A stretch of DNA of 64,000 nt from Oxalobacteraceae sp. CFBP 8761 (GCA_014841595.1 JACYUE010000001.1:785654-849653), one strand, 5' to 3'. Numbered from the stretch's first letter, positions 43,756 to 54,220 are shown. Notes: a model not told the origin generated them from the sequence alone. Program-made: numbers and translations.

Positions 43756-46641
43756 TTATGCGAAGCGGCGCGCTTCGCCGGCGCCGAAGAGGTTGCTCGT
43801 GCAGCGGCCGCACAGCGTTGGATGTGCAGGGTCGTGGCCGACGTCGCGGCGGTAGTGCCAGCAGCGCTCGCACTTCTCGGCGTCCGACGGCACCACGGCC
43901 ACGGCTTCTTCAGCCTCGCTTGCCACTTCCGTGACGCTCGCCTGCGATGTGATGAAGACGAACTTCAGGTCGTCATCCAGGCTGGCCAGCGCGCGGTACT
44001 TCTCGCCCGAGGCCTTGATCGCCAGTTCGGCCTGCAGCGACGAACCGATCGCGCCCGAGGTGCGCACTTCTTCCAGTTGCTTCGTCACGTCCAGGCGCAC
44101 CTGGCGCAGCAAGGCGTACTTGGCCAGCAGCGCATCGCCATCCGGCAGCTCGGGGAAGGTCCACAGCGTCTGCGTGAAGATGGTTTCATCGCTGGCGTTG
44201 AACGTTTCCTGGTCCGCAAACACGGCCCACGCTTCTTCGGCCGTGAACGACAGCACCGGCGACATCACGCGCAGCAGCGCATGCGCGATGTGCCATAGCG
44301 CGGTCTGCGCGGAGCGGCGTGCTGCCGAATCGATGCCGGTCGTGTACAGGCGGTCCTTCAGGATATCCAGGTAGAAGCCGCCCAGGTCTTCCGAGCAGTA
44401 GTTCTGCAGGCGCGAGACGACCGGGTGGAATTCGTAGCGCTCGAAGTGCGCCGCCACGTCCTTCTGCAACTGCGCCATCGAGGCAATCGCGTAGCGGTCG
44501 ATCTCGAGCAGCTCGCCCATCGGCACCGCGTGCTGCGCCGGGTTGAAGTCCGACGTGTTGGCCAGCAGGAAGCGCAGCGTGTTGCGGATGCGGCGGTACG
44601 ATTCGGTCACGCGCTTCAGGATCTCTTCGCCGATCGACAGCTCGCCCGTGTAATCGGTCGAGGCCACCCACAGGCGCAGGATGTCGGCGCCGAGCGTGTC
44701 GGAGATTTTCTGCGGTGCCATCGTGTTGCCGAGCGACTTGGACATCTTCTTGCCATGCTCGTCGACCGTGAAGCCGTGCGTGAGCAGCGCCTTGTACGGT
44801 GGCTCGCCATTGAGCATCGACGACGTCAGCAGCGATGAGTGGAACCAGCCGCGGTGCTGGTCCGAGCCTTCCAGGTACAGGTCGGCCGGGAAGCCCAGCT
44901 GCTCCTTGTGCGAGCCGCGCAGCACGGTCTGGTGGGTTGCGCCCGAATCGAACCAGACGTCCAGCGTGTCCCTGTTCTTTTCGTAGATGGCGGCGTCGTC
45001 GCCCAGCAGCGTGACCGGGTCGAGCGTATGCCAGGCGTCGATGCCGCCCGTTTCGAACAGCTTGGCCACTTGCTCCAGCAGTTCCGGCGTGCGCGGGTGC
45101 AGCGTGCCAGTTTCTTTATGGATGAAGAAGGCCATCGGCACGCCCCACTGGCGCTGACGCGACAGGGTCCAGTCCGGGCGGTTCTCGATCATGCCGTGCA
45201 GGCGCGCCTGGCCCCAGTCCGGGAAGAACTGGGTCTTGGCGATGCCGGCCAGCGCGGTCTGGCGCAGGGTCTGGCCGCCATCCTTCGGCGTGAGGTCCAT
45301 GCCGGCAAACCACTGGCTGGTGGCGCGGTAGATGATCGGCGTCTTGTGACGCCAGCAGTGCATGTAGCTGTGATCGAACATCTTGAGTTCGAACAGCGCA
45401 CCGGCTTCGGTCAGCGCGGCGCAGATCGGTTTGCTCGCTTCCCAGATCGTCAGGCCGCCGAACAGCGGCAGCGTCGACACAAAGCGGCCGTCGCCCATGA
45501 CCGGCTTGAGGATGTCGTCGTCCTGCATGCCGTGCGCCTTGCACGACACGAAGTCTTCCAGACCGTAGGCCGGCGCCGAGTGCACGACACCGGTACCGCT
45601 GTCGACCGTGACGTAGTCGGCCAGGTACAGCGGCGAGAGGCGGTCGTAGAACGCATCCTGCGCATGCAGCGGGTGCTTGAAGTTGATGCCGGCCAGCTTT
45701 TCGCCGACGGTGGTAGCGACAACCGTGCCTTCGAGCTTGTAGCGCGCCAGGCATGATTCGACCAGCTCGGAACCGAGGATCAGGAGCAGCGGCTTGCCGT
45801 CACGCTCGGCCTGCACCAGCGAATACTGGACTTCCGGACCGGCGTTGAGCGCCTGGTTCGACGGGATGGTCCAAGGGGTCGTGGTCCAGATGACGATGAA
45901 GCCGTCACCCGCGGGCAGTTTGTCCAGGCCGAAAGCAGCAGCGATTTTTTCCGGTTCGGCAAACGGGAAACCGACGTCGATTGCCGGGTCGCGCTTGTCC
46001 TGGTATTCGACTTCGGCCTCGGCCAGGGCCGAACCGCAATCGAAGCACCAGTTCACGGGCTTGAGGCCCCGGTAGACATAGCCTTTTTCGAGCAGCGTGC
46101 CGAGCGCGCGCAGCTCATCGGCCTCATTGCTGTAGGCCATGGTCATGTACGGGTTGTCCCATTCGCCGAGCACGCCCAGGCGGATGAAGCCGGCGCGCTG
46201 ACGGTCGATCTGTTCGAGCGCGTAGGCGCGGGCCTTTTGCAGCACCTCGGCCGTCGGCAGGTTCTTGCCGTACAGTTTTTCGATCTGGATCTCGATCGGC
46301 ATGCCGTGGCAATCCCAGCCCGGCACGTACGGCGCGTCGAAGCCGGCGATCGTGCGCGACTTCAGCACCATGTCTTTCAGGATCTTGTTGACGGCGTGGC
46401 CCAGATGGATGTCGCCATTCGCGTACGGCGGCCCGTCATGCAGGATGAAGGTCGGACGGCCCTTGGCGGCCTTGCGCACGCGCTCGTAGATTTTCTTGTC
46501 TTGCCATTGCTTGACCCAGCCCGGTTCGCGCTTGGCGAGGTCGCCGCGCATCGGGAACGGGGTGTCGGTCATATTGACCGGGTATTTGCTCTCCGGCTTT
46601 TTGCCGCCCTTGGCAGGGTTGTGCTGTTTGGTATCGGACAT
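43756..46641 (-). CDS. ileS: Isoleucyl-tRNA synthetase
   Basis: 961 residues from the ATG at 46641. It charges tRNA-Ile and edits Val by hydrolysis. Class I signatures: [16 protein letters not shown] (HIGH) near residue 65 and [14 protein letters not shown] (KMSKS) near 620; the editing domain lies between about 190 and 405 with [17 protein letters not shown]. The C-terminal zinc site [24 protein letters not shown] (near 920) is complete. Full length. It sits in the conserved ribF-ileS-lspA order. Confidence 0.98.
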   Translation of the reverse strand: MSDTKQHNPAKGGKKPESKYPVNMTDTPFPMRGDLAKREPGWVKQWQDKKIYERVRKAAKGRPTFILHDGPPYANGDIHLGHAVNKILKDMVLKSRTIAGFDAPYVPGWDCHGMPIEIQIEKLYGKNLPTAEVLQKARAYALEQIDRQRAGFIRLGVLGEWDNPYMTMAYSNEADELRALGTLLEKGYVYRGLKPVNWCFDCGSALAEAEVEYQDKRDPAIDVGFPFAEPEKIAAAFGLDKLPAGDGFIVIWTTTPWTIPSNQALNAGPEVQYSLVQAERDGKPLLLILGSELVESCLARYKLEGTVVATTVGEKLAGINFKHPLHAQDAFYDRLSPLYLADYVTVDSGTGVVHSAPAYGLEDFVSCKAHGMQDDDILKPVMGDGRFVSTLPLFGGLTIWEASKPICAALTEAGALFELKMFDHSYMHCWRHKTPIIYRATSQWFAGMDLTPKDGGQTLRQTALAGIAKTQFFPDWGQARLHGMIENRPDWTLSRQRQWGVPMAFFIHKETGTLHPRTPELLEQVAKLFETGGIDAWHTLDPVTLLGDDAAIYEKNRDTLDVWFDSGATHQTVLRGSHKEQLGFPADLYLEGSDQHRGWFHSSLLTSSMLNGEPPYKALLTHGFTVDEHGKKMSKSLGNTMAPQKISDTLGADILRLWVASTDYTGELSIGEEILKRVTESYRRIRNTLRFLLANTSDFNPAQHAVPMGELLEIDRYAIASMAQLQKDVAAHFERYEFHPVVSRLQNYCSEDLGGFYLDILKDRLYTTGIDSAARRSAQTALWHIAHALLRVMSPVLSFTAEEAWAVFADQETFNASDETIFTQTLWTFPELPDGDALLAKYALLRQVRLDVTKQLEEVRTSGAIGSSLQAELAIKASGEKYRALASLDDDLKFVFITSQASVTEVASEAEEAVAVVPSDAEKCERCWHYRRDVGHDPAHPTLCGRCTSNLFGAGEARRFA

Positions 46642-46754
46642 AAGGTTCTTTTGTTGGGTGTTCGTGTGCACGGCGCCGTGCGCCGCGTCGAATGGGGTCT
46701 GGCAAACAGGGGAGAGGCGCTTCCTGCCAATCGTCGACTGGCCGGGAAGCGCAC

Positions 46755-47726
46755 TCAAATTCGGTCGGTCGCGTTCAGCGCGCCGTTACGCCGGTCGAAG
46801 AACGCGCGTGCCTGCAGCGCATCGTTGTCGATCGCAGCCGTGAGCAGGGCCAGGTCGGCGTATTTTTCTTCATCGCGCAGCTTGGCGAGAAACTCCACGC
46901 GCACGAGCTTGCCGTAACACTGGCCGGCATAGTCGAACACATGCACTTCAAGCAAGGTGCGGCCGGCGTCTTCGACGGTGGGGCGCACGCCCAGGCTGGC
47001 CACGGCCGGCAGCGGATGCTCGGCCAGGCCATGCACCTGTACGACGAAGATGCCGGACAGGGCAGGGCGATGCGTGACGCGCAGGTTCAGGGTCGGGAAG
47101 CCCAGCGTGCGGCCGAGCTTGGCACCATGGATCACGTGGCCCGACATCGCGTAGGGATGACCGAGCAGCCGGCTGGTGGCGCAAAAGTCGCCATCGGCCA
47201 GCGCCGCGCGCACGGCCGACGATGAGATGCGTTCGTCGCCATGCATCACGGTGCCGAGCGTGTGAACCTCGAACCCGTGTTCACGGCCGGACTCGGTCAA
47301 CATGGCAATGTTGCCGGCGCGGCGCGCGCCGAAGCAGAAGTCGTCGCCCACCATCAGCCATTTGACGTGCAGACCGTCGACCAGCACACGCTGGACGAAA
47401 TCCTGCGGCGACATGGCGGCAAACTGTTCGTTGAAATGTTCGACGATGACGCGGTCGATGCCGGCCTGGTCCAGGTCTTCGAGCTTGTCGCGCAGATTGG
47501 CCACGCGCGCCGGGGCTTTGGACGGGTCGCCCAGCTTGTGGGCAAAGTATTCGCGGGGATGGGGCTCGAACGTCATCACGGCCGCGTCAAGACCGAGCCG
47601 GTCAGCTGCGCCGCGTACTTGCGCCAGCAAGGCCTGGTGGCCGCGATGGACGCCGTCGAAATTGCCGATCGTGAGTGCGCAGGGTGCGCGCGCCCTGTCG
47701 TTGGGAAGTCCGCGAAATACCTTCAT
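46755..47726 (-). CDS. ribF: Bifunctional riboflavin kinase/FMN adenylyltransferase
   Basis: 323 residues from the ATG at 47726. It makes FMN and then FAD from riboflavin. The N-terminal adenylyltransferase domain (about 1-190) shows [19 protein letters not shown] and [24 protein letters not shown]; the C-terminal kinase domain (about 190-310) shows [20 protein letters not shown] and [26 protein letters not shown]. First gene of the ribF-ileS-lspA-coaBC-dut run, 113 bases upstream of ileS. Confidence 0.97.
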   Translation of the reverse strand: MKVFRGLPNDRARAPCALTIGNFDGVHRGHQALLAQVRGAADRLGLDAAVMTFEPHPREYFAHKLGDPSKAPARVANLRDKLEDLDQAGIDRVIVEHFNEQFAAMSPQDFVQRVLVDGLHVKWLMVGDDFCFGARRAGNIAMLTESGREHGFEVHTLGTVMHGDERISSSAVRAALADGDFCATSRLLGHPYAMSGHVIHGAKLGRTLGFPTLNLRVTHRPALSGIFVVQVHGLAEHPLPAVASLGVRPTVEDAGRTLLEVHVFDYAGQCYGKLVRVEFLAKLRDEEKYADLALLTAAIDNDALQARAFFDRRNGALNATDRI

Positions 47727-47876
47727 CAAGTCTGGTTCCGGTTGCGCGCCATGCTGTCGGTATGCGGCGCCAAAAGCCTGATTATACGGGAACTGCGCGG
47801 CAACTCCGACGTTGCATAGAAGGAATGGTTTGTATTCACCTTCGTGCACGGTGGCCTTCAGATGCCGACCAAATGA

Positions 47877-47902
47877 AAACGCCGCCCGAAGGCGGCGTTT
47901 TT
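47877..47902. terminator. Terminator between the TPR gene and ribF
   Basis: Stem AAAACGCCGCC / GGCGGCGTTTT with a CGAA loop and T/A runs on both flanks; it ends the exb/TPR transcript on the reverse strand. Confidence 0.88.
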
Positions 47903-47952
47903 GGTCGATTGCAAGGCCGTCGACCGCATATGCGGATGACGGCAACGTGCGC

Positions 47953-49182
47953 TTACGACAGTGGGTGGTTGACTGCCAGGATCCAGTAGCGGGCCAGTTC
48001 GGCAGTGCCGTCCTTGCCGCCAACGGTCTTGAACGCAGCGATGGCTTGCTGCTTCTTGCCAGCAACGGCGTAGGCTTCGCCCATGCGCAGCTTGGCTTCT
48101 TCGGCATTGCGCAGGCCGCCGGCCTTGATCGCTGCTTCCATCATCTTCAGGCCCTTGTCGGCCTGGCCAGCCTGCACCATCGCGTAACCCAGGCCAACCA
48201 TCTGGTCTGCGTCCTTGGCGGCGGTGTACTCGGCTTCGAGCGCAGCAAAGTTCTTGTTTTGCTCGGCCAGGTTTTTCTCGGCCAGTTCCTTCAGGCGCTG
48301 GTGGCGCGCGGCATCGGTGCCGGTGCCCAGTGCGCCGGCCTTGTAGCCGCGGTCGATGATCTTGAGCGCTTCGGCCGGGGCTTTCGCCTGCAGCACCAGC
48401 TGGGCCATTTCCATGAACTCGCTTGGCTTCTTGAGCAGGTTATTGGCCAGCTTCAAGCGGTAGACGTCGATGTTCAGACGCTGCGAGTAGCCTGGCTGAC
48501 GCTGCACGCGGTTCAGCAGGTCGGTCCAGTACTGGGCTTTCGGATAGCTTGCTGCCAGCTTCTCGATGGTGCGGACATAGCCGGCCGTATCGTTTTTCTT
48601 GAGCTGGATATTGGCGAGCATGCCGAGCTGATCTTCGCTCAGGCGGCCGCTTTTTTCGATGGTGCGCAGTTCCTGCTCGAGCGCAGCGGTGTTGCCTTGC
48701 TTGTAGTAGTTCTGCAGCAGGTAAGCGCGCAGCTTCGGATCATCCTTCTGCTTGAGCAGGGACTGGATCGTGCTGTTGGCTTTGTTCAGATCGCCGGCGC
48801 GCATATAGATGCCGACCAGGCCTTCCGAGAATTGCGAACGCTCGCTGGCGTTCAGCTTGCCCGAATCGAGCAGTGCTTCAAACGATTTGGCGGCGGTATC
48901 GAAATCACCGGCCGACGAGGCTGCAGCGGCGCGCACGCGCTCGATCGTGTAGGTTTCGTTGGCGGTCTTGTTGCCCACTTTGTCCAGTCCACGCAGGGTC
49001 GCCAGTGCGTCCTTGTGCTTACCTTGTTTCATTTGTGCCTGGGCTTGCTGCAGTGGTTTGCCGATCTCCGCACGCAGTGCTTCTGCAGCGACAGCGGAGG
49101 ACAGGCCGATCACCGGAGTGGCGGCAACGAAGCCGAGTGCGGCCATCGCGATACTGAGGTGAGCGAGACGGAACTTGATCAT
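47953..49182 (-). CDS. Periplasmic tetratricopeptide-repeat protein of the TonB cluster
   Basis: 409 residues. A Sec signal peptide (MIKFRLAHLSIAMAALGFVAATPVIGLSSAVAA) is followed by helical TPR-like repeats along the whole protein, for example LQQAQAQMKQGKHKDALATLRGL, AAASSAGDFDTAAKSFEALLDSG, GIYMRAGDLNKANSTIQSLL, GYAMVQAGQADKGLKMMEAAIKAG and GEAYAVAGKKQQAIAAFKTV. Such repeats bind other proteins. It is the last gene of the tonB-exbB-exbD-exbD cluster, after a hairpin, in an arrangement also known in other betaproteobacteria. It may assist energised uptake through the envelope; this is inferred from position only. Confidence 0.85.
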   Translation of the reverse strand: MIKFRLAHLSIAMAALGFVAATPVIGLSSAVAAEALRAEIGKPLQQAQAQMKQGKHKDALATLRGLDKVGNKTANETYTIERVRAAAASSAGDFDTAAKSFEALLDSGKLNASERSQFSEGLVGIYMRAGDLNKANSTIQSLLKQKDDPKLRAYLLQNYYKQGNTAALEQELRTIEKSGRLSEDQLGMLANIQLKKNDTAGYVRTIEKLAASYPKAQYWTDLLNRVQRQPGYSQRLNIDVYRLKLANNLLKKPSEFMEMAQLVLQAKAPAEALKIIDRGYKAGALGTGTDAARHQRLKELAEKNLAEQNKNFAALEAEYTAAKDADQMVGLGYAMVQAGQADKGLKMMEAAIKAGGLRNAEEAKLRMGEAYAVAGKKQQAIAAFKTVGGKDGTAELARYWILAVNHPLS

Positions 49183-49207
49183 CTGAAAAATCCTTATTTC
49201 AAAATGG

Positions 49208-49234
49208 ACACGGCAGGGGGTAGCCCTGCCGTGT
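49208..49234. terminator. Hairpin between exbD and the TPR gene
   Basis: Stem ACACGGCAGGG / CCCTGCCGTGT with a GGTAG loop directly after the exbD stop. With only TCCATTTTG following on the reverse strand it may lower, not stop, expression of the TPR gene. Confidence 0.6.
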
Positions 49235-49253
49235 TGGTCAAAACATGGAACGA

Positions 49254-49688
49254 TTACTGGAATTGCTCGTTACCGACCATGCCGATTTTGGTGACGCCGA
49301 GGCGCTGGGCAGATGCCATCACGCCGGCTACAACTTTATACTCTACCAGCTTATTTGGACGCAGGTGCACTTCAGGCTGGTCAGCCATCGCTGCGACTGC
49401 ATTCATCTTTGCTTCGAGGGCTGCACGATCCGGAATCACTTCGCCATCCCAGAGGATGGTGCCGTCAAAGTCCACGTCGATGGTGACCACGACCGGCTTG
49501 ACATCCGTCAGCGGTGGCGGGGTACCCGTCGGCATGTTCAGATTGACCGAGTGGTTCTGCTTCGGAATCGTGATGATCAGCATAATGATCAGAACGAGCA
49601 GGACGTCGATCAACGGCGTCATGTTCATTTCCATCATCGGTTCCGGATCAGCATCCTTAGCGGAGCTCGAACCTACGCTCATACTCAT
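49254..49688 (-). CDS. exbD: Biopolymer transport protein ExbD (second copy)
   Basis: 144 residues. One N-terminal membrane helix (about 27-45: PLIDVLLVLIIMLIITIPK) with the essential Asp in MTPLIDVLLVL that carries protons, then a periplasmic domain of about 95 residues. With ExbB it converts the proton motive force into TonB motion. It differs clearly from the other ExbD copy 74 bases upstream, so the two probably form a mixed complex or serve separate tasks. A small hairpin lies in the gap between the two. Confidence 0.94.
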   Translation of the reverse strand: MSMSVGSSSAKDADPEPMMEMNMTPLIDVLLVLIIMLIITIPKQNHSVNLNMPTGTPPPLTDVKPVVVTIDVDFDGTILWDGEVIPDRAALEAKMNAVAAMADQPEVHLRPNKLVEYKVVAGVMASAQRLGVTKIGMVGNEQFQ

Positions 49689-49762
49689 GGTGTTTCCTTT
49701 TCAAATGTCCGGAGAAGGGCGCGGCGCCCGGCTCGATGAGCCTGACGCCGCGTGCAGGGCTA

Positions 49763-50182
49763 TCAGCCCGGTGGCTCGATCACGAAGCCAACCTTCTGCA
49801 CCCCGGCACGTTGTGCCGTGTAGATGACCCGACCGATTGCTTCGTAGCGTGCTTCCTGATGGCCACGAACTTTTACTGCCGGTTGCGGCACCTTCACCGA
49901 CTGCTCCGCGAGAAACTTGAACAGTTCATCCGTGTTCGCGAGGTGCAGCTGGTTATAGTACATATCGCCGTCTTTAGTGACGGTGATGTTAATGTCTTCC
50001 GGTTTGGTCAACGTGACCTGGTTCTCTTCTGCAGGCAGTACAACCTGTTGCAGCTTCAGAACCACCGGACTCGTGATCAGGAAGATGATCAGAAGAACCA
50101 ACATGATGTCAACGAGTGGCGTCGTGTTGATCTCTGAATTCAGCTCATCTTCTCCGTTATCGGATCCGACACTCATCGACAT
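49763..50182 (-). CDS. exbD: Biopolymer transport protein ExbD (first copy)
   Basis: 139 residues. Membrane helix about 22-42 with the proton-channel Asp in NTTPLVDIMLVLLIIFLIT, then a periplasmic domain with VTLTKPEDINITVTKDGDMYYN. It starts 3 bases after exbB, so it is the direct partner of that gene. The tandem exbD arrangement occurs in several Burkholderiales and Xanthomonadales. Confidence 0.95.
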   Translation of the reverse strand: MSMSVGSDNGEDELNSEINTTPLVDIMLVLLIIFLITSPVVLKLQQVVLPAEENQVTLTKPEDINITVTKDGDMYYNQLHLANTDELFKFLAEQSVKVPQPAVKVRGHQEARYEAIGRVIYTAQRAGVQKVGFVIEPPG

Positions 50183-50185
50183 AAT

Positions 50186-51133
50186 TTATCCAATCTTCTT
50201 GGCGCTGATTGCTGCGTTCGAGGTCGACATTGCGCCCGAGATCAGGACCGAGTGCACGTCAGCCGAGAACGAGCGGATGTCTTCCAGCGCGGTCTTGTTA
50301 CGACGAACCAGCCAGTTGTAACCCAGGACGGCAGGAACTGCAACGAACAGACCGAAGGCGGTCATGATCAGTGCTTCACCGACTGGACCTGCAACCTTGT
50401 CGATCGATGCGTTACCCGACATGCCGATGGCGGTCAGTGCGTTGTAAATACCCCAGACGGTACCGAACAGACCGATGAACGGTGAGGTCGAACCAACGGT
50501 TGCCAGGAACGACAGGCCATCTTGCAGACGCGACTGAACACGGTCAACAGCGCGCTGGATCTGCATGGTAACCCAGGTCGACAGGTCGATCTGCTCGAGC
50601 AGGGCGCCATCGTGGTGCTGGGTAGCCTTGGTGCCGGTTTCAGCGATGAAGCGGAATGGCGAACCTTCTTTCAGCGTAGCCGAACCAGCGACGATCGACG
50701 GTGCTTTCCAGAACTTGGCTTTCATGTCTTTAGCCTGGTTCATCACTTTTTGCTGATCGATCAGCTTGGTGATGATGATGTACCACGAACCGATCGACAT
50801 CAGCGACAGGATGATCAGGGTGCCCTTGTTGACGAAGTCGCCGTGTTCCCACATAGCCTGCAGGCCGTACGGGTTGTAGACTTCTTCGGTTTTTTCGGTG
50901 CCTGGTGCAGCAGCTGGCGCGCCGGCATCGGCCGGAGCAGCGGTAGCAGCAGCATCAGTAGCAGGCGCAGCAGCCGGATCAACGGCTGGTGCAGCTGCGT
51001 CGGTCGCCGCTGGAGCAGCTGCGTCGGTTGCCGGGGTTTGCGCGAAGGCTGGTGCCGACACCAGCGCCGATGCTGCGGTTACCGACAACAGGACAGCCGC
51101 CAGGAAAGCGGACAAACGGGTATTCTTAAACAT
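50186..51133 (-). CDS. exbB: ExbB/TolQ-type proton channel with Ala-rich N-terminal extension
   Basis: 315 residues from the ATG at 51133, with TTTGGAGGAAGC ahead. A signal peptide (to about 31, APAFAQ) and an Ala/Pro/Asp-rich stretch with repeated DAAAPA-like words (about 33-84) precede the MotA/TolQ/ExbB domain (about 95-310). That domain has three membrane helices and the typical LSFLATVGSTSPFIGLFGTVWGIYNALTAIG and GPVGEALIMTAFGLFVAVPAVLGYNW. ExbB forms the pentamer around ExbD that drives TonB. The extension would be periplasmic and could reach the cell wall or the TonB C-terminus; E. coli ExbB lacks it. Confidence 0.94.
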   Translation of the reverse strand: MFKNTRLSAFLAAVLLSVTAASALVSAPAFAQTPATDAAAPAATDAAAPAVDPAAAPATDAAATAAPADAGAPAAAPGTEKTEEVYNPYGLQAMWEHGDFVNKGTLIILSLMSIGSWYIIITKLIDQQKVMNQAKDMKAKFWKAPSIVAGSATLKEGSPFRFIAETGTKATQHHDGALLEQIDLSTWVTMQIQRAVDRVQSRLQDGLSFLATVGSTSPFIGLFGTVWGIYNALTAIGMSGNASIDKVAGPVGEALIMTAFGLFVAVPAVLGYNWLVRRNKTALEDIRSFSADVHSVLISGAMSTSNAAISAKKIG

Positions 51134-51217
51134 GCTTCCTCCAAAATATTTAAATAGACAGTTCGCTGAACTTACGACAACGACAATCAAAGTTTGAGAC
51201 GGTGTTTTGTCCCGGTT

Positions 51218-51883
51218 TTATTCCAGCGTCCAGACGTACTGCACCGCTGTCCACGCCTGTTCCGGCTTGCCATCGATCATGGCTGGCTTGAATCGGCATT
51301 TGCTCAGAGCCGATTGCGCGGCCCGGTCCAAGTCTCGGAAGCCACTTGACTTCGCCAGCTTGGCTTCCAACACGCGACCATCGACACCAATCAGGAATTG
51401 CAGGGTCGTGGTACCCGTTTCTTCATTGCGTTGCGACGAACGCGGATATTCCGGACGTGCGCAAGTATTAAAGTCTGCTACTGCTTCGCTACGGCTGACG
51501 CCACGCGGTGCCGGTGGTGCTGGCGGCGCCGATGGTGCCGGTGGTGCAGGCGGTGCCAGCGACGTGGTCGGTGGCGGCGTCTGCGTCGCAGCGGCGATCA
51601 CGTTTTGCGGCGGTGGCGGCTGCTGCACCTGCACTTCGACCGGCGGGATGAATGGAGGCGGTGGAGCCTTCATTTCCGGCGGTGGCGGCGGTGGCGGGGT
51701 TTCCGGTGGTGGCGGCGGAGCCACTTCTTCAATCAGCTTGGTCTCCACAGCTTCGGTCACCGTGCTGACGATCCGGGTCCCCAGGCCAGCAACGAGTGCC
51801 CAACCCACGAGGATGTGGAAGATGAGCACAACGATGAATCCTGTGAAATTTTTCCCGGGTTGCTTTTCGTTCGAAAAATTCAT
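51218..51883 (-). CDS. tonB: TonB energy-transducing protein
   Basis: 221 residues from the ATG at 51883, preceded by TTGGAG. One N-terminal membrane helix (about 14-36, FTGFIVVLIFHILVGWALVAGLG, containing the conserved His that contacts ExbB/ExbD), a long Pro-rich spacer (about 55-130 with PPPPPETPPPPPPPE) that spans the periplasm, and a C-terminal TonB domain (about 145-221) with ARPEYPRSSQRNEETGTTTLQFLIGVDGRVLEAKLAKSSGFRDLDRAA. It passes energy to outer-membrane receptors. First gene of the cluster; a TATAAT-like element lies at 51975-51980 on the reverse strand. Confidence 0.95.
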   Translation of the reverse strand: MNFSNEKQPGKNFTGFIVVLIFHILVGWALVAGLGTRIVSTVTEAVETKLIEEVAPPPPPETPPPPPPPEMKAPPPPFIPPVEVQVQQPPPPQNVIAAATQTPPPTTSLAPPAPPAPSAPPAPPAPRGVSRSEAVADFNTCARPEYPRSSQRNEETGTTTLQFLIGVDGRVLEAKLAKSSGFRDLDRAAQSALSKCRFKPAMIDGKPEQAWTAVQYVWTLE

Positions 51884-52654
51884 GCCATATTTCTCCAATG
51901 CCAACTCTTTTTTGTTGCTACCAAACCCACTAAATACGACGGAAACCTAGAGCCGCATCCGGGACATTCGAGGAATTATACCTACGAATTCTTTTTTGCA
52001 CATACATTTTTACAGCAGCGAAAGGACCGCTAACTGCTTGTAAAAGCAGGCAAACCTGCTCATCTATACAAGAACGGATGGGCTGTACAGCGGGGTTTGG
52101 AGGTCCGGAAAATGTGTCGTCTTATCTATGGATTCTCCTCATTACGTGGAAGATCAATGCTCAGGCTGGTTTAGCCAAATTATTGTCGTTAATTGTGCAG
52201 TTTGGCAAATTTCCTATGAGTAAGCGACGGCTTTTGTACAAACTATCGCTGTTCGCCGGGTCTTGCATCGGAGAACGAATCACCTGGAACAGGTACCTTC
52301 CTTCACAAGCTATAGATAAAAGTTATACGACTTCTCACCATTGAGATAACTCAACCGTGCGCCTAACAGAGGTTCAACTTGGCAGGAATAAAAGCTGCGA
52401 GCCTCTACACCTGCTTCGCCAAACTATATTACTTAGTTTTGCTAGGTACTTCACCACCATATTGCCATGACGTAGATGTGACAGCGCCAACATGTGATGA
52501 CGGCAACATACCATGAAATTCCGATATTGGCGATACCAAGCGTACACGAGTACGTACGTGTTCCTACGCACGCGTGGTATTGACAGGTGATGAGGGCTGA
52601 AGAGCGGGGCGGGAAGGATCGGCGTGAACGCCGATCCTGTATAGGGACAGGCAA
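51884..52654. other. AT-rich gene-free stretch upstream of tonB
   Basis: 770 bases with lower GC than its flanks. The tonB promoter lies at its left end. An 88-codon forward open frame at 52078-52344 has no ribosome site or family resemblance. A stem GGATCGGCG / CGCCGATCC at 52616-52637 follows the spoVR stop on the reverse strand and may be its terminator, though without a T-run. Otherwise I see nothing that I can name. Confidence 0.45.
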
Positions 52655-54178
52655 TCAGCGCGTGCGTTTTTCGCGCCGGCAATCGATGAAGCTGACCACG
52701 TGGCCATCGGGATCGGCCGTCTCGAGGCGCACGTCGAAGCCCCACAGGCGGGCCACGTGCTTGAGGACCTCTTGCGCCTGCTGATTGAGCGGGCGCCGGT
52801 TGTACTGCGTATGACGCAGCGTCAGCGCGCGGTCGTCGCGTGTATTGACTTGCCAGACCTGGATGTTCGGTTCGCGGCTGCCCAGGTTGTATTGTTCGGC
52901 CAGCTTGTGACGCACGTAGCGGTAGCCGGCGTCATCGTGGATGGCCGAAATCGAGAGTTTGTCGCTGCGATCGTCGTCCAGCACGGCAAAGAAGTGAAAT
53001 TCGCGGATCAGCTTTGGCGACAGGTACTGCGCAATGAAACTCTCGTCCTTGAAATTGCGCATCGCAAAGTCCAGCGTCTTGCGCCAGTCGCTGCCGGCGA
53101 TGTCAGGGAACCAGGTACGGTCTTCGTCAGTGGGATGTTCGCAGATGCGGCGGATGTCGCTCATCATCGCGAAGCCGAGCGCATACGGGTTGATCCCGCT
53201 GTAATAAGGGCTGTTGGCCGGCGGCTGGTAGACGACATTGGTGTGGCTTTGCAGGAATTCGAGCATGAAGCCGTCGCCGACGATACCTTCCTGATACAGG
53301 TCCTGCAATATCGTGTAGTGCCAGAACGTGGCCCAGCCTTCATTCATCACCTGCGTCTGGCGCTGTGGATAAAAGTATTGCGAGATCTTGCGCGTGATGC
53401 GCACCAGCTCGCGCTGCCATGGCTCCAGCAGCGGGGCATATTTTTCAATGAAGTACAGCAGGTTTTCTTCGGGCTCGGGCGGAAAGCGCACGGGCGCGGC
53501 GCTGTGCACCTGCTCTTCGCGCAGCGGCAGCGTGCGCCAGATGGCATTGACCTGCGACTGCGCGTACTCTTCACGCTCCTTGGTGCGCGCCGCCTCTTGC
53601 GCCACTGACAGCTTGGCCGGGCGCTTGTAGCGGTCGACGCCATAGTTTTGCAGCGCGTGGCACGAATCGAGCAATTCTTCCACCGCATCGATGCCATGCC
53701 GCTGCTCGCATTCGGCGATGTAATTCTTGGCAAACACCATATAGTCGACGATGGCGTCAGCGTCAGTCCAGCTTCGGAACAGGTAGTTGCCCTTGAAAAA
53801 GGAGTTGTGGCCGTATGCCGCGTGCGCGATCACCAGCGCCTGCATCGTCAGGCTGTTCTCTTCCATCAGGTAGGCGATGCAGGGATTGGAATTGATGACG
53901 ATTTCATAGGCCAGGCCCATCTGGCCACGGCGGTAGCTTTTCTCGGTGCTCAGGAAATGCTTGCCGAACGACCAGTGGTTGTATGACACCGGCATCCCAA
54001 CCGAGGTGTAGGCATCCATCATTTGCTCGGCGGTGATGATCTCGAGCTGGTTCGGGTAGGTGTCGAGGCCGTAGCGTTTGGCCACACGCCTGATTTCTTC
54101 GTGCGCCTGCTCGATCAGGTCGAAAGTCCATTCCGACTGTTCGGGCAGGGCGCGCGGGTTGTCCGGATCTCTTGGCAT
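52655..54178 (-). CDS. SpoVR-family protein
   Basis: 507 residues. It matches the SpoVR/YcgB family of non-sporulating Gram-negatives: MPVSYNHWSFGKHFLSTEKSYRRGQMGLAYEIVINSNPCIAYLMEENS (near 75-125), LVIAHAAYGHNSFFKGNYLF, and QVMNEGWATFWHYTILQDLYQEG (near 290). The HxxxH- and E-rich segments (NEGWATFWH) hint at a metal site, but no activity is established. It is the last gene of prkA-yeaH-spoVR, 42 bases after yeaH; this trio is induced in stationary phase and starvation in E. coli. Confidence 0.94.
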   Translation of the reverse strand: MPRDPDNPRALPEQSEWTFDLIEQAHEEIRRVAKRYGLDTYPNQLEIITAEQMMDAYTSVGMPVSYNHWSFGKHFLSTEKSYRRGQMGLAYEIVINSNPCIAYLMEENSLTMQALVIAHAAYGHNSFFKGNYLFRSWTDADAIVDYMVFAKNYIAECEQRHGIDAVEELLDSCHALQNYGVDRYKRPAKLSVAQEAARTKEREEYAQSQVNAIWRTLPLREEQVHSAAPVRFPPEPEENLLYFIEKYAPLLEPWQRELVRITRKISQYFYPQRQTQVMNEGWATFWHYTILQDLYQEGIVGDGFMLEFLQSHTNVVYQPPANSPYYSGINPYALGFAMMSDIRRICEHPTDEDRTWFPDIAGSDWRKTLDFAMRNFKDESFIAQYLSPKLIREFHFFAVLDDDRSDKLSISAIHDDAGYRYVRHKLAEQYNLGSREPNIQVWQVNTRDDRALTLRHTQYNRRPLNQQAQEVLKHVARLWGFDVRLETADPDGHVVSFIDCRREKRTR

Positions 54179-54220
54179 GAGGCACCTCGCTGCTGTTGGC
54201 TGGTTGGGCTGTTCGCGCGG

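Noticed and set aside
47812..49827. 671-codon forward open frame
   Set aside because: Antisense to the TPR gene and exbD; the reverse-strand genes have signal peptide, repeats and ribosome sites.
52078..52344. 88-codon forward open frame
   Set aside because: No ribosome site, no family resemblance, no neighbour context.
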